In this document: in pieces, positions 39,004 to 47,663 of the stretch
How positions within the stretch are numbered: position 1 is the stretch's first letter
How the letters are laid out: each line of letters begins with the position of its first letter
DNA from: JAABUE01 sp037440925
Lineage (GTDB): Bacteria > Chloroflexota > Anaerolineae > Anaerolineales > Villigracilaceae
NCBI GenBank assembly: GCA_037440925.1
Contig: JBBITF010000002.1
Coordinates: 55,318 to 119,317, forward strand
Length of the DNA stretch: 64,000 bases
Direction of reading: 5' to 3'
Notes under the pieces: model-generated
Seen by the model: only the letters and a program-made list of their open reading frames with translations
The model's database searches: none
What the model was told of the DNA's origin: nothing
Made by a program: the position numbers and the translations under genes

Positions 39004-39876
39004 TTACGGCGGCGGCAGCGTTTCCATGCGCCAGTTGGTCAGGTATTCGTCGTGATACAAGGCGATCCATCCGTCTGAAGTCATGGCCCACACGTCGCTG
39101 CCGCGCAAACTGTACTTTTTGATGGTCACTGTTGCCCCCTCGGGAAGCGTGAAGAGAGGCTCGGAGCCTATTCCAGGCGCCTTACGCACATTCAAGCGTG
39201 TGTTGGTTGTTACTGTCAAGGGCAGAGGCGGGAAAGGTTCCAATTGCGATAGAGAGATCCACAGCGGCTCTTTGGAAACAAGCGGGAAGAAAATATCTCC
39301 AGGAGGCGGCGGAACGACATCTCCCCTCAATGTGATGACGGTGAACTTTTGTACGCGCAACGGGTCGCTTTCATAGGTAGGTTGATCCATCGGCCCATCC
39401 TCGTACTTCATGGTGCGGATTTGGGCGTTTTTGCCTTTGATTTGAACAATTTCTACCGCATTGCCCCCGTAAATGAGGGTTTCCATCTGTGGCCAGCCGG
39501 TATTGTTGAAAGACCCAGAGTGGGGATTGGTAGCATAATTGAATTTTTTGATGGGTGGATTCAAGATACCGAAATGGTTATCCCAACCATATTTGCTCAG
39601 GTTGATACGGTCAGTGCCTTGCAATTTCCCGTGCGGGCCCATGACTTGAAGCGGATAAACCTCTGGGGCCTGCGCTATCTTGGGATTCGGCCAGCCGGGT
39701 AGGATCATTCTTGGAATGACATCATGCCGCACGCGGTACAAATTACCGGTCTGATACTCACCGCTGTATTCCTCGATGAGTTCATCTACCATTGGCAGCA
39801 CTTCGGTCATAGATTGCGCATTCTTGATCTCCAGCAATGACGCAATGAGTTCATCAGATGAAATGGTAATGATCAT
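39004..39876 (-). CDS. SH3b-domain protein, function unknown
   Basis: 290 aa. No signal peptide. Residues 1 to about 215 are unassigned (NLYRVRHDVIPRMILPGWP and a long stretch rich in Asn/Pro/Gly). Residues about 218-285 form a bacterial SH3 domain (NTRLNVRKAPGIGSEPLFTL, PEGATVTIKKYS, DVWAMTSDGWIALYH). Convergent with the MBL gene 11 nt away. Another SH3-like protein gene lies at 41092, flanking the same central gene. Confidence 0.7.
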   Translation of the reverse strand: MIITISSDELIASLLEIKNAQSMTEVLPMVDELIEEYSGEYQTGNLYRVRHDVIPRMILPGWPNPKIAQAPEVYPLQVMGPHGKLQGTDRINLSKYGWDNHFGILNPPIKKFNYATNPHSGSFNNTGWPQMETLIYGGNAVEIVQIKGKNAQIRTMKYEDGPMDQPTYESDPLRVQKFTVITLRGDVVPPPPGDIFFPLVSKEPLWISLSQLEPFPPLPLTVTTNTRLNVRKAPGIGSEPLFTLPEGATVTIKKYSLRGSDVWAMTSDGWIALYHDEYLTNWRMETLPPP

Positions 39877-40081
39877 GATAGGCTCCCTTTTTGTTGCGCT
39901 TTGACGAGCGTTTGCTCTTGTTGGGCTGCCGCGTAAGTCGCTGTGCTACATGCCTTTTGGCAATATCTTTGCACAGACATGTTTGCTATAATATGTTTAA
40001 CTTTATCATATTTGAATTCGACTTGTCCAATATTTCACGCACCTGGTAGGAATTATCTTTTCGCAGAAGCCGGAGGGCAAA

Positions 40082-40972
40082 ATGAAACGAGCGGTCAGTA
40101 TCAGCCTGGGGAGTTCCAAGCGCGATAAAAGCGTGACCATCAAACTCAAAGACCAGGATATCCTGGTCGAACGCATCGGCACGGACGGCGATGTCGCCAG
40201 GGCGCGGCAGATGTACCTCGACCTGGACGGGAAGGTGGACGCCTTTGGCGTGGGCGGCGTGGACCTGTACCTGCGCCTGGACGACCGGGAATATCCGTTG
40301 CGCGCGGCGTTGAAACTGGTGGAGGGCGTTTCCCGCACGCCGTTGTGCGATGGGCGCGGGTTGAAACATACCCTGGAGCGGCGCGTGTTCGAACTGGCCC
40401 GTCCGCAGTTGGGCGAGATACGCTTTCGGCAGGCGTTCGTCCCTGTTGCGGTGGACCGGCTCGGTTTGGCGGAAGCAGTTTCGGGGGTGTCTGAACGGGT
40501 GGTCTTCGGCGACTTGATGGTGGCGTTGGGAGTCCCGATCCCCATTTATGGCATCCCGGCCTTCAAGCGCGTGGCGCGCGTCATGTTGCCGATTGTCAGT
40601 TACTTCCCGATGAGTATGATCTTCTATGGCAGCGGCGGCGCGGAACATAAGCCCAAGTATGTCAAGTATTTTTCCGGCTCGGACCTCGTGGCGGGCGATT
40701 TCCTGTTCATGCGCAAGTATATGCCGGAGCGCATGGACGGCAAGACGGTGGTCACGAACACCACCACCGAAGAAAATATCGAACTGCTCAAGGCGCGCGG
40801 AGTGAAGACCGTCATCACCACTACGCCGCGCTACGAAGGACGTTCTTTTGGCACGAACATGATGGAGGCTGCGTTGACCGCTTACGCCGGGAAGGGGCGC
40901 AGGCTTTCGGATGAAGAGTTGAACGCCTTGATTGACGAGTTGGAATTGAAGCCAAGTGTTTTGAAGTTGTGA
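40082..40972 (+). CDS. Conserved protein, possibly of the family labelled quinate 5-dehydrogenase
   Basis: 296 aa, GGAGG upstream. It begins MKRAVSISLGSSKRDKSVTI and contains RIGTDGDVARARQMYLDLDG, KVDAFGVGGVDLYLRL, TPLCDGRGLKHTLERR and VKTVITTTPRYEGRSFGTNMMEA near the end. I recall similar proteins carrying the automatic label quinate 5-dehydrogenase, but I see no clear Rossmann motif that proves it. It stands alone between two SH3b genes on the opposite strand. Confidence 0.6.
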   Translation: MKRAVSISLGSSKRDKSVTIKLKDQDILVERIGTDGDVARARQMYLDLDGKVDAFGVGGVDLYLRLDDREYPLRAALKLVEGVSRTPLCDGRGLKHTLERRVFELARPQLGEIRFRQAFVPVAVDRLGLAEAVSGVSERVVFGDLMVALGVPIPIYGIPAFKRVARVMLPIVSYFPMSMIFYGSGGAEHKPKYVKYFSGSDLVAGDFLFMRKYMPERMDGKTVVTNTTTEENIELLKARGVKTVITTTPRYEGRSFGTNMMEAALTAYAGKGRRLSDEELNALIDELELKPSVLKL

Positions 40973-41091
40973 GCAGGGGCAGGTGGAAGACGATACCGAC
41001 AAATCGTTTTGGCTGGCTGAGTATGGTGAATATCTCTCCAACCCGCCCGTGCAGGGCGGAGGCGCATCGCTACGTGAACCGCGCCAGGTTT

Positions 41092-41895
41092 TCACTCTAA
41101 TTGCCGCTTCACCCACAAGCCGATCCAAGACGGGCCGCCGCAGGCATTGATGAATTCATCGTAGGAATATTCCTCGCGTTTGTTAGGAAAGGGGTTGTAG
41201 ATTTCGACCCAGCCTCTGTTGATGCCGGTAGGAATGACTTTATCCAGCACAACCCAATGTCCAACACCCTGACCGCGCAATTTCCCGCTCACACCGTCTA
41301 TGCGGACGCCGGCAATCAGGTAATAGGTTTCGAGCATTTTTTGAAGCCGGCCTGGAGAAATTTTGAATCCGATATATGGATCGGTCAGGCCGGCTTTGAA
41401 AGTCAAACTGGGTGTGGGGTGGCCATACACTTTCAGCATACTGTCTAGAGCGTCTATGCCGGTGGGTTTGTCGTTGCTGCCAAACAGCGCCCATTTGTGA
41501 TAGTTTGGAGAGATCGCTTTCCACTTTTCCACAAAGGTTTCGATGTCGTCTCCGCCGATGAATGCAACACACAACTCGCCGCACATGTTGTATTTCACAT
41601 GGCCGTCCAAAATCATGTATTGGGCAGCGTCGGTGGGGTCAGCAGTGGGGTGAGGAATGTAGACCTCGAAATTTGGATATTTCTCTTGCAGGTCTTCCAA
41701 GTAGTTGTCATATACCCAGGCTGTTTTGCCTTTGTATGTGACTTCGGACCAAATGGTTACTTTGCCATTGACAAGGGCTTGTTGCTGATTGCCCGTTGGT
41801 TCGACGACTGCTCCGGCAGGAATGTCGGTGATTTTGTTGCCGGTTGGGCTTTCACGAAGGGGAGCATACCAAATGCACCATTTTTTAGAGGCCAT
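41092..41895 (-). CDS. SH3b domain plus C39-like cysteine peptidase
   Basis: 267 aa from the ATG at 41895 (AAGGAG upstream); the open frame extends further upstream only through repeat DNA. Residues 3-68 are SH3-like (WCIWYAPLRESPTGN through KTAWVYDNYLEDL). The rest resembles a C39-type papain-fold peptidase: NMCGELCVAFIGG (possible catalytic Cys, near 103), GQGVGHWVVLDKV (His, near 217) and VEIYNPFPNK (Asn/Asp, near 235). No secretion signal. Function inferred from motif placement only. Confidence 0.68.
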   Translation of the reverse strand: MASKKWCIWYAPLRESPTGNKITDIPAGAVVEPTGNQQQALVNGKVTIWSEVTYKGKTAWVYDNYLEDLQEKYPNFEVYIPHPTADPTDAAQYMILDGHVKYNMCGELCVAFIGGDDIETFVEKWKAISPNYHKWALFGSNDKPTGIDALDSMLKVYGHPTPSLTFKAGLTDPYIGFKISPGRLQKMLETYYLIAGVRIDGVSGKLRGQGVGHWVVLDKVIPTGINRGWVEIYNPFPNKREEYSYDEFINACGGPSWIGLWVKRQLE

Positions 41896-41951
41896 GTTTT
41901 TTCTCCTTGAACCTGGTTGGCGAAAGAATTTTGGGTCTATTTGTAATTGTA

Positions 41952-42095
41952 CGTAATTGCCTACCCTCGCAAATTTTCCTTTCAAAGTAGAGAAACCATC
42001 CACGAATAGAGCCACGAATGCTCGAATGGAACGCTATTGGTGAAATTCGTGGGCATTCGTGAACGGTGAACGGTTGCCATCAGAAAAGATTCGCG
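41952..42095. repeat. Dispersed repeat, copy 2 (about 144 nt)
   Basis: Second copy of the 8079-8214 element, same orientation, beginning CGTAATTGCCTACCCTCGC and ending CAGAAAAGATTCGCG. The gap 41896-42351 holds a further GTAATTGCCTACCC motif near 42151 and nothing that looks coding. Confidence 0.8.
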
Positions 42096-42339
42096 TAGAT
42101 AGTACAATTGTACACTGATTTTTGTAATTACCGTATTTTACATTCTACATTCGTAATTGCCTACCCTGTCATTGGCGATTGCCCACAAGGGAGGCATGTG
42201 CGGATTCGGCAATCCGCACGAGCAAAAAAATGACGGCTTGGACACCACTTTTCGAGACGATTACAGAGGAACCCATGATACGACTTAATGAGACTCAACT
42301 CGCGCTATGAGATTTTGCAATCTGCGGTAAGATATAGGT

Positions 42340-42345
42340 TACAAT
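42340..42345 (+). promoter_or_regulatory. -10 element of leaderless serA-like gene
   Basis: TACAAT ends six bases before the ATG at 42352; TTGCAA at 42315-42320 could be the -35 (19-nt spacer). No Shine-Dalgarno sequence. Confidence 0.45.
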
Positions 42346-42351
42346 CGGCGT

Positions 42352-43293
42352 ATGTCTCAATTTGCTATTCTCATCACTGATGGCCTGGAAGAAACCGGTC
42401 AGGCCATTCTGCGCGCTGTGGCCCGCGTGGATGTGCGCACCGACCTGTCTGCCGCTGACCTGTTGACCGTCGTTGGAGGATATGACGCCTTGATTGTGCG
42501 AGGGCGCACCAAAGTGACGGCTGCGGTTTTCGAGGCTGCCGGGCGGCTCAAGGTTGTTGGGCGCGCCGGCGTGGGAGTGGATAATATTGATTTGCAGGCT
42601 GCCAGGTCTCATGCAGTGACGGTGGTCAACGCTCCGCTTTCTACGACCATTGCGGTCGCCGAACTGACCTTTGGCCTGCTCCTGTCTTTGTGCCGCGACC
42701 TGCCTCGCGCTGACGCTGCCATGAAGCGCGGCGAGTGGCTCAAGAAAGACCTGGAGGGCGTGGAATTGCACGGCAAGACGCTCGGCATTTTGGGCGTGGG
42801 GCGCATCGGCGCAGAGGTGGCGCGGCGCGCTACCATTTTTGGGATGAGCGTTTTGGGCTACGATCCGCTGCTGCCGCACGAAGAAATCCGCCAGCGCGGA
42901 GCCCAGCCGGTTGCTCTCGAAGAACTGTACGCTCGTTCGGATTTCATCTCGCTGCACTTGCCGCTCACAGCCGAGACGCGCTTGATGCTAGATGACCGGG
43001 CTTTTAGGAAGATGAAGCGCGGAATCCGCCTGGTGTGTGCGGCGCGCGGCGGAATCATAGACGAAGTAGCCTTGCTCTCTGCGCTCCAATCTGGTCAAGT
43101 GGCCGCTGCGGCGTTGGATGTCTTTGCCGTTGAGCCTCCTGGCGCATCCGATCTGATCAAGCATCCACATGTCATTGCCAGCCCGCACATTGGCGCGCAG
43201 ACGAAGGAGGCCCAGGCTCGGGCCGCAGAAGACATTGCCAGCGAAGTATTGGCTGCTTTGCGCGGCGCGCCTCTGCGCTGGAAAGTGGCTTGA
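42352..43293 (+). CDS. D-3-phosphoglycerate dehydrogenase-like oxidoreductase (no ACT domain)
   Basis: 313 aa. D-isomer-specific 2-hydroxyacid dehydrogenase: VVGRAGVGVDNIDLQAA (near residue 68), NAD-binding LGILGVGRIGAEVA (near 144), catalytic Arg in LVCAARGGIIDE (near 230), Glu in FAVEPPG (near 262) and His in SPHIGAQTKEAQ (near 280). The C-terminal regulatory ACT domain of long SerA proteins is missing, so it may make 3-phosphohydroxypyruvate or act on another 2-hydroxy acid. Followed 31 nt later by a peptidase gene. Confidence 0.85.
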   Translation: MSQFAILITDGLEETGQAILRAVARVDVRTDLSAADLLTVVGGYDALIVRGRTKVTAAVFEAAGRLKVVGRAGVGVDNIDLQAARSHAVTVVNAPLSTTIAVAELTFGLLLSLCRDLPRADAAMKRGEWLKKDLEGVELHGKTLGILGVGRIGAEVARRATIFGMSVLGYDPLLPHEEIRQRGAQPVALEELYARSDFISLHLPLTAETRLMLDDRAFRKMKRGIRLVCAARGGIIDEVALLSALQSGQVAAAALDVFAVEPPGASDLIKHPHVIASPHIGAQTKEAQARAAEDIASEVLAALRGAPLRWKVA

Positions 43294-43324
43294 AACATAC
43301 CCTCTCTTGGAACAATGAACCCCT

Positions 43325-44827
43325 ATGTTTGAAAAACTCACTACCCTTAAGACGCTCTTGGCCGAAGTGGCCGATTTGGATGCTGCCTCTGCCGTGTTGA
43401 GCTGGGATCAGCAAACCTACATGCCGCCCGGTGGAAGCGAAGCGCGCGGCCAGCAACTCTCTACGTTGGGCAAGATTGTGCATGAGAAGTTTACCTCTGA
43501 AGAAATCGGCGCATTGCTGCAAGATTTGGAACAAGAATTTGCCGGCGCCGACCCCGATTCAGACGAAGTGCGCCTGCTCAAAGTGACCCGCCATCAATAC
43601 GATCGCGCCACGCGCGTGCCGTCGGACTTCGTGGCCGAATTTGCCCTGGTCACCAGCAAAGCCTTCGACGCCTGGGTAGAAGCCAAGGGCAAATCTGATT
43701 TTGCCATTTTCCGCCCGCATTTGGAGAAGATCGTCGAACTGAACCAGCGTTATGTTTCTTTCTTCCCCCCTGCCGATCACCCCTACGACATTTTGCTCGA
43801 CCAATACGAGCGCGGTATGAAGACCGCCGATGTCAAGGCCATCTTCGACGTTTTGCGTTCGCAGCAAGTGGAGTTGTTGCGCGCCATTGCCGCCAGGCCG
43901 CAGGTAGATGACTCTTTCTTGAAGCAGCCCTTTGACGAGCAAAAGCAATGGGATTTTGGCGTGCAAGTCATTACGGCCTTTGGCTATGATTGGGAGCGTG
44001 GCCGTCAGGATAAATCGGCGCACCCCTTTACCACTGGATTTGGCATGGACGACGTGCGCATTACCACCCGCTTCGAGCCAGACAATCCTACCGCCTCGTT
44101 GTTCAGCACCATGCACGAAGCCGGGCATGCCCTGTATGAATTGGGCGGCAACCGGGCCTATGCGCGCTCGCCTCTAGCGAACGCGGCCTCGCTGGCTGTG
44201 CATGAGTCACAATCTCGGCTGTGGGAAAATCTGGTTGGCCGCTCCTTGCCTTTTTGGGAGCATTTCTATCCTGCCTATCAAAAACTCTTCTCGCAGGCGC
44301 TGGGAAACGTGGATTTGGACTCTTTCTACAAAGCCATCAACAAAGTTGAACCGTCCTTCATCCGCGTCAATGCCGACGAGGCCACCTATAATCTTCACAT
44401 CATGCTGCGCCTCGAACTAGAAATAGCCATGCTCGAAGGTGTAGTTCGAGTTAAAGACTTGCCCGAAGTATGGAACAGCAAAATGAAAGAATACCTCGGC
44501 ATCGTTCCTCCTAATGACGCCAAAGGCGTTTTACAGGACGTTCACTGGTCGGGTGGGATGTTGGGCTATTTCTCCACCTATGCGTTGGGTAACCTGATTT
44601 CTGTCCAACTGTGGAAGAAAATCGAAAGCGATGTACCCGACCTCGAAGACCAGATTCGTCAGGGTAAGTTTGATGCTTTGCTCGGCTGGCTGCGCGAAAA
44701 CATTCATCGTTTCGGCAGCAAATATGAACCCCAGGAATTGGTGTTGCGCGCTACCGGCTCCAAGATAGACCCGGCGCCCTATCTTGGCTACCTGCAAAAG
44801 AAATATGGTGCGATTTACGGCCTATAA
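43325..44827 (+). CDS. M32-family metallocarboxypeptidase (Taq-like)
   Basis: 500 aa, typical size. Zinc-binding HEAGH in STMHEAGHALYELG (near residue 263), preceded by HPFTTGFGMDDVRITTRF, and the third ligand region ANAASLAVHESQSRLWENLVGRS (near 290), all diagnostic of thermostable carboxypeptidase 1. It removes C-terminal residues in the cytoplasm. The next gene overlaps its end by 23 nt. Confidence 0.95.
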   Translation: MFEKLTTLKTLLAEVADLDAASAVLSWDQQTYMPPGGSEARGQQLSTLGKIVHEKFTSEEIGALLQDLEQEFAGADPDSDEVRLLKVTRHQYDRATRVPSDFVAEFALVTSKAFDAWVEAKGKSDFAIFRPHLEKIVELNQRYVSFFPPADHPYDILLDQYERGMKTADVKAIFDVLRSQQVELLRAIAARPQVDDSFLKQPFDEQKQWDFGVQVITAFGYDWERGRQDKSAHPFTTGFGMDDVRITTRFEPDNPTASLFSTMHEAGHALYELGGNRAYARSPLANAASLAVHESQSRLWENLVGRSLPFWEHFYPAYQKLFSQALGNVDLDSFYKAINKVEPSFIRVNADEATYNLHIMLRLELEIAMLEGVVRVKDLPEVWNSKMKEYLGIVPPNDAKGVLQDVHWSGGMLGYFSTYALGNLISVQLWKKIESDVPDLEDQIRQGKFDALLGWLRENIHRFGSKYEPQELVLRATGSKIDPAPYLGYLQKKYGAIYGL

Positions 44828-45743
44828 ACATGTAACGTATAGACTTGTGCTGTATGCACTGCTCGCGTCTCTCTCTGGACTTTGGGCCGCGTGCGTTTTC
44901 CCAGGCGTTCAAGCGGCCCCTACGCCTTTTCCGCCAGATTATTTTCCCACAGTGGTGGTGATGACCGCCCAGGCGGCCATGGCTACCTCGCTGGCCGGCA
45001 CGCCCAGCGCCACACCAAGCGAGACGCCTACGCCGACCGAAACGCCCGTGCCTCCCACCCCGACTCCCACCGATACGCTCACGCCTGCGCCCCTGGCTCG
45101 CCAGGCGCAAATCCAAATTGAGTTGCCGGGGCCGATGTCGAAGGTGACCTCGCCCTTTCATTTGCGGATGCAGATGGTAGCGGGAGAAAGTCGCTTGGTG
45201 CAGTTTGAATTGCAGGGCGAGGACGGCCGTACCTTGTTCAGTAAATTAGAGCGCGTGCCAAACAACGGAGATGTGTATTTCTCGTTCAAAATTCCCTTCG
45301 AGATTCGCGCAGCAGCCGAAATTGGACGGCTGACCATCAGCACCAGGGATGGGCTCGGCCGCCTTCAATCGCTGGCGACTCAACATTTATGGTTGTTGTC
45401 GGTTGGAAATGACGAGATTACCCCGCCTGGCGATTTGCTGGAGCGCGTGGTGTTGTATGAACCTCGCCCCAGCGATACTCCTGCCGGCGGCGTCTTGCAA
45501 GTAAAAGGACGCTTCCGGCCGTGCAACGACCAATTGGTTTACCTGGAGTTGCTCGACGAGCAGGGTAAAACCATCGGTTTGCGCGAGTTGAATTTCGATG
45601 GTACAGACGAGCAGACTTTTTCGACCACTCTGCCTTACAAAATCAGCCAACCTACCCAGGCACGTCTGGTGTTACGACAGGCGGATGACCGCATGGAGGG
45701 GCTGGCCTATTGGTACAGTATGGAGATTACGCTCAACCCTTGA
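44805..45743 (+). CDS. Lipoprotein-like secreted protein with Thr/Pro stalk
   Basis: 312 aa from the ATG at 44805. Hydrophobic signal ending LWAACVFPG (possible lipobox), then a TPTETPVPPTPTPTDT stalk (about 65-90), then a beta-rich external domain (IQIELPGPMSKVTSPFHLRM, VQFELQGEDGRTLFSK) and a second one (GRFRPCNDQLVYLELL). Spore germination (GerMN/Gmad2)-type immunoglobulin-like folds are a possibility. Its TGA forms part of the -35 of the ilv promoter. Confidence 0.72.
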   Translation: MVRFTAYKHVTYRLVLYALLASLSGLWAACVFPGVQAAPTPFPPDYFPTVVVMTAQAAMATSLAGTPSATPSETPTPTETPVPPTPTPTDTLTPAPLARQAQIQIELPGPMSKVTSPFHLRMQMVAGESRLVQFELQGEDGRTLFSKLERVPNNGDVYFSFKIPFEIRAAAEIGRLTISTRDGLGRLQSLATQHLWLLSVGNDEITPPGDLLERVVLYEPRPSDTPAGGVLQVKGRFRPCNDQLVYLELLDEQGKTIGLRELNFDGTDEQTFSTTLPYKISQPTQARLVLRQADDRMEGLAYWYSMEITLNP

Positions 45744-45767
45744 CGAATTCGAGAAAATGCCTATAAT
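45740..45767 (+). promoter_or_regulatory. Promoter of the ilv-leu operon
   Basis: TTGACG (45740-45745), 16-nt spacer, TATAAT (45762-45767). Predicted start near 45774, about 15 nt before the leader-peptide ATG. Confidence 0.75.
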
Positions 45768-45788
45768 CAGGCGAAATTACAAAAAAAT

Positions 45789-45890
45789 ATGCATACCTTA
45801 CACCTCACCTTCGTCCTTATTTCCATTATCTTGGTCCTTATTCTTAAGGACCTGTTTGTGGTTAGGACGGTACCGGTGAGCGTAGAATAA
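45789..45890 (+). CDS. Branched-chain amino acid leader peptide
   Basis: 33 aa from an ATG at 45789 to a TAA at 45888-45890. 18 residues are Leu, Val or Ile, concentrated in LISIILVLILKDLFVV (residues 10-25). It lies between a strong promoter and an intrinsic terminator that precedes ilvD, which is the layout of an ilv attenuator leader peptide: stalling at Leu/Val/Ile codons when charged tRNA is scarce would change leader RNA folding. Inside the coding part GGTCCTTA (45833-45840) pairs with TTAAGGACC (45844-45852), a possible pause hairpin. No strong Shine-Dalgarno site; the upstream sequence is A-rich. Confidence 0.78.
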   Translation: MHTLHLTFVLISIILVLILKDLFVVRTVPVSVE

Positions 45891-45914
45891 CACGCACCTG
45901 CTCCAAGAAAGATG

Positions 45915-45948
45915 AGAGCCGCCTGACCACACAAGGCGGCTCTTTTCT
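45915..45948 (+). terminator. Attenuator terminator of the ilv-leu operon
   Basis: AGAGCCGCCT (45915-45924), 9-nt loop, AGGCGGCTCT (45934-45943), tail TTTTCTT. AGGACGG at 45864-45870 could pair with CCGCCT (45919-45924) as an alternative antiterminator stem. Confidence 0.8.
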
Positions 45949-45971
45949 TATACCTGTTTCCAGGATGTACT

Positions 45972-47642
45972 ATGCGTTCAGATACAGTCAAAAAAGGGTT
46001 CGACAAGGCGCCTCATCGTGCCTTATTGCGCGCTACCGGCTTGCAAGACGGCGATTTCAACAAACCGTTCATCGCCATTGTCAATTCGTATGTAGACGTG
46101 GTGCCGGGGCATGTCCATTTGCAGGAATTTGGCAAATTGGTTAAGGAAGCAGTGCGGGCGGCCGGGGGAGTGCCGTTTGAGTTCAACACCATCGGCGTAG
46201 ATGACGGTATTGCCATGGGTCATGCAGGCATGAAGTACTCGCTTCCTTCACGGGAATTGATTGCCGATTCGGTCGAGACCATGATGGAGGCGCATCGGTT
46301 CGATGCCATGATTTGTATCCCCAACTGCGACAAAATTGTGCCGGGCATGATGATGGCGGCTATGCGCGTCAATGTGCCGACGATTTTTATCAGCGGCGGT
46401 CCGATGGCGGCGGGAAAGACGCCTGAAGGTGAGACGATTGACTTGATTTCAGTGTTCGAGGGAGTAGGGGCGTACTCGGCGGGAAAAATTGACCAGGCGC
46501 GTTTGACTACCCTGGAAAAGTTTGCCTGCCCTTCGTGCGGCTCTTGCTCGGGGATGTTTACGGCCAATTCAATGAATTGCTTGATGGAAGCGCTGGGTCT
46601 GGCGCTGCCCTTCAATGGAACGGCGTTGGCAAAGACACCAGAGCGTGAGGCCCTGGCGAAACGCGCTGCTAAGCAAATTTTCACCTTGCTGGAACGCAAC
46701 CTCAAACCGCGCGATATTGTCACTGCCGAGGCGCTCGACGATGCTTTTGCGCTCGATATGGCGATGGGCGGTTCGACCAACACCGTGCTGCACACCCTGG
46801 CGCTGGCCAATGAGGCCGGGCTGGAGTATCCGCTGGAGCGCATCAATACGGTGGCCGAGAAAGTGCCGCATCTGTGCAAGGTCAGCCCTTCGGGTAAGTG
46901 GCACATGGAAGACGTCCATCGAGCGGGCGGTATTCCGGCCATCTTGAACGAAGTGCAGCGCGGGACGGGGATGCTGCATTTCGACCGCATGACGGTTAGC
47001 GGCGCCAGCCTGGGGGACTCCATCAAGGGGTGTGAAATCAAAGATGATGAAGTGATTCGCCGTTATGAAAATGCCCACTCCAAACGCGGCGGTTTGGCGA
47101 TTTTGTTTGGCAATCTGGCGCCGAATGGGGCGGTAGTCAAGGTGGGCGGCGTGAGCGAGGAGATGATGAAGTTCTCTGGCCCGGCGCGCGTCTATGAATC
47201 GCAGGACGAGGCGCTGGCGGGCATCTTGGCAGGCGAAGTGCAGGCCGGGGAAGTGGTGGTCATCCGTTATGAGGGCCCCAAGGGCGGGCCGGGAATGCAG
47301 GAGATGCTCTCGCCCACCTCGGCCATCATGGGGCAGGGCCTGGGCGATAAAGTGGCGCTCGTCACCGACGGTCGCTTCAGCGGCGGGACGCGCGGGGCCT
47401 GCATTGGGCATGTCTCGCCAGAAGCAGCAGCGGGCGGGCCGATTGCCGCCCTCCAGGCCGGGGACGTGATTGAAATTGATTTAACGGCGCGCAGGCTCGA
47501 GGTCCGTTTGAGCGAAGCGGAAATCCGCCGGCGCTTGGCTGCGCTGCCTCCTTTCCAATCCAAGGCGCAGAGTAAATGGTTGAAGCGGTATTCGTATTTT
47601 GTGACTAGCGCCGACACGGGCGCTGTTTTGAAGGAAGTCTGA
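45972..47642 (+). CDS. ilvD: Dihydroxy-acid dehydratase
   Basis: 556 aa, AGGA upstream. First structural gene after the attenuator. Iron-sulfur ligands in IPNCDKIVPGM (near residue 118) and CPSCGSCSGMFTANSMNCL (near 190), plus LVTDGRFSGGTRGACIGHVSPEA (near 465) with the catalytic serine. It dehydrates 2,3-dihydroxy-isovalerate and -methylvalerate, the third common step to valine and isoleucine. ilvB follows 21 nt later. Confidence 0.97.
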   Translation: MRSDTVKKGFDKAPHRALLRATGLQDGDFNKPFIAIVNSYVDVVPGHVHLQEFGKLVKEAVRAAGGVPFEFNTIGVDDGIAMGHAGMKYSLPSRELIADSVETMMEAHRFDAMICIPNCDKIVPGMMMAAMRVNVPTIFISGGPMAAGKTPEGETIDLISVFEGVGAYSAGKIDQARLTTLEKFACPSCGSCSGMFTANSMNCLMEALGLALPFNGTALAKTPEREALAKRAAKQIFTLLERNLKPRDIVTAEALDDAFALDMAMGGSTNTVLHTLALANEAGLEYPLERINTVAEKVPHLCKVSPSGKWHMEDVHRAGGIPAILNEVQRGTGMLHFDRMTVSGASLGDSIKGCEIKDDEVIRRYENAHSKRGGLAILFGNLAPNGAVVKVGGVSEEMMKFSGPARVYESQDEALAGILAGEVQAGEVVVIRYEGPKGGPGMQEMLSPTSAIMGQGLGDKVALVTDGRFSGGTRGACIGHVSPEAAAGGPIAALQAGDVIEIDLTARRLEVRLSEAEIRRRLAALPPFQSKAQSKWLKRYSYFVTSADTGAVLKEV

Positions 47643-47663
47643 ACCGATGAAAGGAACTCGATA

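Noticed and set aside
40983..41150. 55-codon plus-strand frame starting at a GTG (VEDDTDKSFWLAEYGEYL)
   Set aside because: The composition looks protein-like, but it lacks a good ribosome-binding site and its end overlaps the 3' end of the convergent peptidase gene; possibly a gene fragment, not supportable as a gene.
41896..42015. N-terminal extension of the SH3b-C39 protein
   Set aside because: The extra codons lie in the dispersed repeat and upstream of a clear AAGGAG-ATG start at 41895.
45855..45890. Possible T-box core (GGACGGTACCGGTG) in the ilv leader
   Set aside because: Only about 10 of 14 positions fit the T-box consensus, the TGG that contacts the tRNA acceptor end is missing, and the leader upstream is too short for a normal stem I; the leader-peptide explanation fits better.
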